From assembly GCA_039923935.1 (NCBI GenBank), contig JBDTBU010000062.1, positions 1-10,443 of the forward strand: a DNA stretch of 10,443 nucleotides. The letters are read 5' to 3'. The translations under genes and the position numbers were made by a program. The notes beneath the pieces were generated by a model that saw only the letters and a list, made by a program, of their open reading frames with translations, was not told where the DNA came from and made no database searches. Origin of the DNA: Paraktedonobacter sp039923935 (GTDB lineage Bacteria > Chloroflexota > Ktedonobacteria > Ktedonobacterales > Ktedonobacteraceae). Shown piece by piece: positions 6,628 to 10,443 of this stretch. The stretch's first letter is position 1; each line of letters opens with the position of its first letter.

Positions 6628-6680
6628 GCAATTGGTTCAGCATAGTATACTGCTGCTATGAGCAATTGTGTATACGCTGA
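6628..6680 (+). promoter_or_regulatory. Ferritin upstream region with repeated GTATAC and GCAATTG boxes
   Basis: GTATAC occurs at 6645-6650 and 6670-6675, and GCAATTG at 6628-6634 and 6662-6668. The two GTATAC boxes are flanked outward by TCAGC (6637-6641) and GCTGA (6676-6680), making an interrupted inverted repeat of 11-bp arms with a 3-nt insertion on the left. A -10-like TATACT lies at 6646-6651, but no matching -35 was found. The arrangement suggests a regulator-binding site for the ferritin gene, perhaps iron or stress responsive; this is inference. Confidence 0.4.
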
Positions 6681-6712
6681 GTTAGATAAGCTGATAAAAG
6701 GAGCCACGCAAA

Positions 6713-7234
6713 ATGAACGAAAATATCCAGACGGCGCTTAACGAGCAAATCAAGAGTGAACTGTATTCTGCTTACTTCTATCTTTCGGCGTCTGGCTACC
6801 TTGATTCGATGAGTCTCTCAGGGTTCGCCCGCTGGATGCGTATGCAGAGCCAGGAAGAGGTGACACATGCCATGAAATTCTTCGACTTTATGTTGGACCG
6901 TGGCGACAGGCCGATCTTGCAGGCCATCGATAAGCCCCTTGCCGATTTTCAGTCTCCGCTCGACGCTTTTACCCAAGCGTTACAGCAAGAGCGGCAAGTA
7001 ACATCTTTGATCCACCACCTCTATGCGTTGACTGTGCAAGAGAAGGACTATCCAGCCCAGGTGTTGCTACAATGGTTCATTTCTGAGCAGGTGGAAGAGG
7101 AGCGAACCGTCTCCAAAATCACTGAGGAACTCAAGATGGCTGGCAACAACTCTAGCACCCTGCTTCTGCTGAACAATACATTGGGTTCACGAGCTGGCAA
7201 TAATGCCACGCCTGCGGTTGGGGCTGCTGTGTAG
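6713..7234 (+). CDS. Bacterial ferritin (FtnA-type iron storage protein)
   Basis: The 173-residue protein is a four-helix-bundle ferritin that oxidises Fe(II) and stores it as a ferric mineral inside a 24-subunit cytoplasmic shell. The dinuclear ferroxidase residues are present: E16 (IKSELYSAY), E49 and H52 (QEEVTHAMKFF), E93 (QQERQVT) and Q126 with E129 (SEQVEEE). The core ends near residue 143, and the last 30 residues (NNSSTLLLLNNTLG...AVGAAV) form a low-complexity Asn/Ala-rich tail. It has no haem-binding methionine of the bacterioferritin type that I can identify, so ferritin rather than Bfr or Dps is preferred. AAAAGGAG (6696-6703) lies 9 nt before the ATG. It appears to be transcribed alone: about 230 nt separate it from the AT-rich ORF, and the next gene has its own promoter. 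Confidence 0.95.
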   Translation: MNENIQTALNEQIKSELYSAYFYLSASGYLDSMSLSGFARWMRMQSQEEVTHAMKFFDFMLDRGDRPILQAIDKPLADFQSPLDAFTQALQQERQVTSLIHHLYALTVQEKDYPAQVLLQWFISEQVEEERTVSKITEELKMAGNNSSTLLLLNNTLGSRAGNNATPAVGAAV

Positions 7235-7292
7235 TAATTGCTCTCATCAGAGTGTGACTTTGTGCAAAGGGCCGCAAAGAGAACGATCTAAC

Positions 7293-7320
7293 TGGTCAAG
7301 CAAGCTATTCGTGCTATAAT
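7293..7320 (+). promoter_or_regulatory. Extended -10 promoter of the dioxygenase gene
   Basis: A perfect TATAAT (7315-7320) is preceded by TG at 7312-7313, the extended -10 arrangement. The -35 region is weak (TGGTCA at 7293-7298, 16 bp away), as is usual for extended -10 promoters. Transcription would start near 7327, giving a leader of about 37 nt that contains the ribosome binding site. Confidence 0.75.
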
Positions 7321-7363
7321 AGATCAAGCATTACGCGACATATGCAGGAGAAGGAACCAAGCT

Positions 7364-8224
7364 GTGAGCAATAATACCGAGGAGCAGATGACCCGGAATG
7401 TGCTGGAGAGTATGGCACAAACTCCAGACCAGCGCTTAAAAGAGGTTATGTCCAGTTTCATTCGTCACATGCATGCCTTTATTCGTGAAGTCGATCTCAC
7501 CGAGGAGGAATGGATGTCAGGTATCCAGTTTCTGACCAGAACCGGTCAGATATGTGATGATAAACGCCAGGAGTTTATCCTGCTCTCTGACGCACTGGGT
7601 GTGACGATGCTTGTCGATGCCATCAATCATCGTTTGCTAGGCGTAGCGACTGAGAGTACGATCTTCGGCCCGTTCTACCGGGAGGGTGCGGAGGAACTAC
7701 CAATGGGTGCCACGATCAGTAAAGATGGGCGCGGCGTGCCAGTGGTGGTCACAGGACGGGTGCTTGCCACTGATGGGACGCCAATTCCTCATGCTCTGCT
7801 TGATATCTGGGAGACTGATGAGAATGGTCTCTATGAGCAACAAGACCCTGAGCAACCTGACATGAATTTGCGCGGGAAGTTCCGCACCGATAGTGCAGGG
7901 CGCTACTGTTTTGTAGGTATCAAGCCTGTCTCCTATCCAATACCGGACGATGGCCCCGTTGGGCAGTTATTACGAGCGCTGGGTCGTCATCCCTTTCGAC
8001 CAGCCCATATCCACCTGTTGATTTCAGCGGATGGTTTTGTGCCGCTGACAACGCACCTGTTCGTTAAAGGGGACAAATATCTCGATTCTGACGCGGTCTT
8101 TGGCACAAAGGATTCCCTGGTCGTCGATTTTGTTCGTCATGCTTCGGTGCAGGAAGCGGCCCAGTACGGTATTGTTGCGCCATTTTACACCGTCGAGTAC
8201 ACGTTTGTTTTACAACCCTCTTGA
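7364..8224 (+). CDS. Intradiol ring-cleavage dioxygenase (hydroxyquinol/catechol 1,2-dioxygenase type)
   Basis: The 286-residue protein belongs to the non-haem Fe(III) intradiol dioxygenases, which open catecholic rings between the two hydroxyls to give cis,cis-muconate-type products. The N-terminal helical dimerisation domain is present (about 20-100, with EEEWMSGIQFLTRTGQICDDKRQEFILLSDALG). The catalytic beta domain follows (about 101-286). The four iron ligands are visible: Y157 (ENGLYEQ), Y191 (PVSYPIP), H215 and H217 (RPAHIHLL). The signature GxV...IPHALLDIWETDENGLY is intact. The N-terminal domain and overall length favour hydroxyquinol or catechol 1,2-dioxygenase over protocatechuate 3,4-dioxygenase; substrate cannot be settled by eye. 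The start is a GTG, chosen because AGGAGAAGGA (7346-7355) lies 8 nt upstream; an ATG at 7342 is out of frame. The molybdo-enzyme gene follows after 79 nt, separated by a large inverted repeat. Confidence 0.94.
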   Translation: MSNNTEEQMTRNVLESMAQTPDQRLKEVMSSFIRHMHAFIREVDLTEEEWMSGIQFLTRTGQICDDKRQEFILLSDALGVTMLVDAINHRLLGVATESTIFGPFYREGAEELPMGATISKDGRGVPVVVTGRVLATDGTPIPHALLDIWETDENGLYEQQDPEQPDMNLRGKFRTDSAGRYCFVGIKPVSYPIPDDGPVGQLLRALGRHPFRPAHIHLLISADGFVPLTTHLFVKGDKYLDSDAVFGTKDSLVVDFVRHASVQEAAQYGIVAPFYTVEYTFVLQPS

Positions 8225-8238
8225 ACAGTCTGCTCCCA

Positions 8239-8292
8239 TCCGTTCGTCGATGTGATAAACTGAAGTACTATATTATCACATCGACGAACGGA
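8239..8292. repeat. Perfect 20-bp inverted repeat in front of the molybdo-enzyme gene
   Basis: Positions 8239-8258 and 8273-8292 are exact reverse complements with a 14-nt spacer, whose centre contains the small palindrome AGTACT (8264-8269). The right arm ends inside the ribosome binding site GGAG (8290-8293) of the gene starting at 8304. No T-run follows, so a standard intrinsic terminator is unlikely. A -10-like TATTAT (8271-8276) spans the spacer and right arm. As RNA it would form a very stable hairpin that hides the ribosome binding site; as DNA it could be a large operator. Confidence 0.93.
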
Positions 8293-8303
8293 GAAGACAC
8301 TAC

Positions 8304-10427
8304 ATGTTGCGCGATGCGATCCCACAAACCGAGAAAAATACAAATATACGTGTGGTCTATGGCACCTGTCCGCACGACTGCCCTGATTGTTGTTCCCTGG
8401 AGACGCAGGTGGACGCGGATGGGCGGGCCATCAGTGTGCGCGGGCGGGCGAACCACCCAGTCACGCGGGGCTGGCTCTGCGCCAAGGTCAATCGCTATTT
8501 AGAGCGCGTCTATCATCCTGAGCGCCTGCTCTATCCCATGCGCCGCGTTGGTCCCAAGGGCGGCGGCAAGTTTGAGCGTATCTCCTGGGATGAGGCGCTG
8601 GCCGAGATCACGAGCCGTTGGCGTGAGCTGATCGAGCAGCATGGCGCACAGAGCATTCTACCCTATAGCTATGCGGGCACGCTGGGCTTGGTGCAGGGTT
8701 CCGTGACCAATGAGCGTTTCTGGAATCGTCTGGGGGCTAGCCAACTTGAACGCTCGATCTGTGGAGCCGCCGCCGAAGAGGCTGTGCTGTTGACCGTTGG
8801 AGGACGTTTGGCCCCGGACCCGCAATCGCTGATCCAGAGCAAGCTGATCCTCATCTGGGGCAGCAATCCAGCCAGCACTGCGCCGCACCTCATGCCGTTT
8901 CTACGCGAGGCACAACGCAATGGCACCCAGGTGATCGTGATTGATCCTATTCGCACGCTCACGGCCCGTTCGGCTAATCAGCATATCCAGCCGTTCCCTG
9001 GCACTGATGCCGCGTTGGCCCTGGGCATGATGCATGTCATGGTGCGTGAGAATCTGCACCGCCCGGACTGGCTGGCAGCGCATACGATTGGCTGGGAGGA
9101 TTTGCTCAAGCGTGTGATGGAGTTCCCGCCTGAACGCGCTGCATCCATCACTGGTTTGGCAGAAGAAACTATCGTGGATTTGGCACGCGCCTATGCCACA
9201 ACCACACCTGCCCTCTTGCGTGTGACTGATGGTATCAATCGCCACACCAATGGCGGCCAGACTGTGCGTACCCTGGCCTGTTTGCCTGCCGTGGCTGGTC
9301 AGTACGGCCTGCCTGGTGGTGGCCTGATGTATAGCACAAGCGATTGGGTGCGCTGGGATCGCGAAACGCTGGCTCACGCGCACGATCCCGCTTGTCCGCT
9401 CGCCACACGTTCGATCAATATGAATCGCCTGGGGGCCGCGCTGACTGGCGAGGCTGATCCGCCCATTTACTCTCTTTTTGTCTATAATGCCAACCCAGCA
9501 GCTTCTACGCCCAATTCCGACAAAATCGTGCAGGGACTCATGCGTGACGATCTCTTTACTGTTGTGCACGAATTGTTTACAACGGATACTGCACGCTACG
9601 CTGATCTTCTGTTGCCAGCAACTAGTCAGCTTGAGCACGCAGATATGCATAAGCCGTATGGACATCTTTCCCTGCAATATAATACGCCAGCTATCGCACC
9701 GTTGGGTGAGGCACGTAGCAACTGGGATGTTATGCGTGGTTTGGCTACGTCGATGGGCTTTCGCGAGAGTTGGCTGCACGAGGATGCCGAAACGGTGATG
9801 CGTGATGTGTTGGAGGCCAGTGTGCCGCAGAATGCAACCTTGCAAGGCATTACCTTTGAGCGTTTGCAGGCTGAGGGTTCTCTGCCCTATACTATTCCAC
9901 CGGAGCGTGCTGTGCCCTTTGCTGATGGTGTTTTTGGTACGCCCTCTGGCCTGGTCGAAATTTATTCTGCGCAGGCTGCTGAGCGTGGCTACGATCCTGT
10001 GCCCGACTGGGTGCCAGAGGTCGAGGCGCGGACTGGCCTGGATCGACCTGCCACGGCTAGCGATCTTTTGCCGTTGCTCTGTCCTGCCGCGCACCATTTT
10101 GTCAGTTCGAGCTTTGCGAATATCGAGACCTTGCGTGCCAAAGAAGGGAAGCCAACGCTGCGCATTCATCCCATTGATGCCGAGGCGCGTAACATTCGCA
10201 GCGGCCAGGAAGTGCGCGTCAGCAATGAGCGCGGCTGGTGTCGTTTGGTCGCGGAAGTCACCACCGATGTGCGCCCCGGTGTGCTGGCGACAGCGACGGT
10301 TTGGTGGCCATCCTTTAGTCCCGATCAGCGCAATATCAACGCGACAACCTCTGACCGCCTGGCCGATTTTGGCGGAGGTAGTACTTTTTATACAAACCTA
10401 GTTCGAGTGGATGCTTGCTTGCTATAA
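8304..10427 (+). CDS. Molybdopterin-dependent oxidoreductase (DMSO reductase/BisC superfamily)
   Basis: The 707-residue protein is a complete molybdenum-bis-MGD enzyme subunit of the DMSO reductase superfamily. An N-terminal 4Fe-4S domain has C22, C26, C30 and C59 in CPHDCPDCCSL...GWLCAK, with K61 in the position that usually links cluster and cofactor. Molybdopterin-binding blocks follow: WGSNPA (185-190), VIDPIRT (212-218) and PGTDAALALGM (232-242). The C-terminal cofactor-binding barrel starts near 600 and includes LRIHPIDAEARNIRSGQEV. No Tat signal (twin arginine) is present, so it is probably cytoplasmic. The Mo ligand is not certain; the segment ERSICGAAAEE (149-159) is the likely region. 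The electron-transfer partner and substrate are unknown, and no partner subunit gene is seen. The ATG at 8304 has GGAG (8290-8293) 10 nt upstream, partly inside the inverted repeat. The position behind an aromatic dioxygenase hints at a linked pathway, but this is only context. Confidence 0.92.
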   Translation: MLRDAIPQTEKNTNIRVVYGTCPHDCPDCCSLETQVDADGRAISVRGRANHPVTRGWLCAKVNRYLERVYHPERLLYPMRRVGPKGGGKFERISWDEALAEITSRWRELIEQHGAQSILPYSYAGTLGLVQGSVTNERFWNRLGASQLERSICGAAAEEAVLLTVGGRLAPDPQSLIQSKLILIWGSNPASTAPHLMPFLREAQRNGTQVIVIDPIRTLTARSANQHIQPFPGTDAALALGMMHVMVRENLHRPDWLAAHTIGWEDLLKRVMEFPPERAASITGLAEETIVDLARAYATTTPALLRVTDGINRHTNGGQTVRTLACLPAVAGQYGLPGGGLMYSTSDWVRWDRETLAHAHDPACPLATRSINMNRLGAALTGEADPPIYSLFVYNANPAASTPNSDKIVQGLMRDDLFTVVHELFTTDTARYADLLLPATSQLEHADMHKPYGHLSLQYNTPAIAPLGEARSNWDVMRGLATSMGFRESWLHEDAETVMRDVLEASVPQNATLQGITFERLQAEGSLPYTIPPERAVPFADGVFGTPSGLVEIYSAQAAERGYDPVPDWVPEVEARTGLDRPATASDLLPLLCPAAHHFVSSSFANIETLRAKEGKPTLRIHPIDAEARNIRSGQEVRVSNERGWCRLVAEVTTDVRPGVLATATVWWPSFSPDQRNINATTSDRLADFGGGSTFYTNLVRVDACLL

Positions 10428-10428
10428 T
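10420..10428 (+). promoter_or_regulatory. Extended -10 element at the window edge
   Basis: TGCTATAAT at 10420-10428 overlaps the last codons and stop of the molybdo-enzyme gene. The same 11-mer TGCTATAATAG occurs at the dioxygenase promoter (7312-7322). No good -35 is seen. It would drive a gene beyond the window; chance occurrence cannot be excluded. Confidence 0.4.
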
Positions 10429-10443
10429 AGCTTTCAGAGGATC

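Noticed and set aside
8901..10169. Long minus-strand open frame (422 codons) opposite the molybdo-enzyme gene
   Set aside because: It is fully antisense to conserved coding sequence, its translation has no recognisable motifs, and such frames are common opposite GC-biased genes.

Overview
The window looks like a piece of a mid-GC bacterial chromosome, probably from the Chloroflexota class Ktedonobacteria. That placement is an inference from the mix of genes and the style of the proteins, not from any marker gene. The genes are ordinary housekeeping and accessory genes, almost all on the plus strand. There are no phage, transposon or CRISPR signatures.

Layout. Positions 43-115 (minus strand) hold a tRNA-Thr(CGT), driven by a textbook TTGACA-17-TATAAT promoter at 150-178. 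The plus strand then carries, in order: a stand-alone AICAR transformylase domain (347-1522) that resembles the C-terminal half of animal ATIC; a single-domain response regulator (1712-2116); an RdgB/HAM1 nucleotide-sanitising pyrophosphatase (2254-2853); a 1067-residue DnaQ-exonuclease/DinG-helicase fusion (2900-6103); a small AT-rich ORF of unknown function (6108-6485, start uncertain); a ferritin (6713-7234); an intradiol ring-cleavage dioxygenase (7364-8224); and a molybdopterin oxidoreductase (8304-10427). Another extended -10 element lies at the very end, pointing out of the window.

How the genes relate. rdgB and the exonuclease/helicase gene are 46 nt apart and probably form a genome-maintenance transcription unit. 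The AICAR transformylase feeds de novo purine synthesis but lacks the IMP cyclohydrolase half, which must be encoded elsewhere. The ferritin, the dioxygenase (non-haem iron) and the molybdo-enzyme (Fe-S plus Mo) are all metal enzymes, but only the last two are close enough to suggest a shared role.

Most notable observations. (1) The exonuclease/DinG fusion keeps every DEDDh exonuclease residue, while each diagnostic helicase motif I could align (Walker A, DEAH box, motif III, motif VI) has lost its catalytic residues; it looks like an exonuclease with a pseudo-helicase scaffold. (2) A perfect 20-bp inverted repeat fills the gap between the dioxygenase and the molybdo-enzyme and covers part of the latter's ribosome binding site, suggesting translational control or an operator. 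(3) An AT-rich orphan ORF lies directly behind the fusion gene and is followed by a nested set of inverted repeats that may be a structured RNA. These are read by eye; no alignment or folding program was run.
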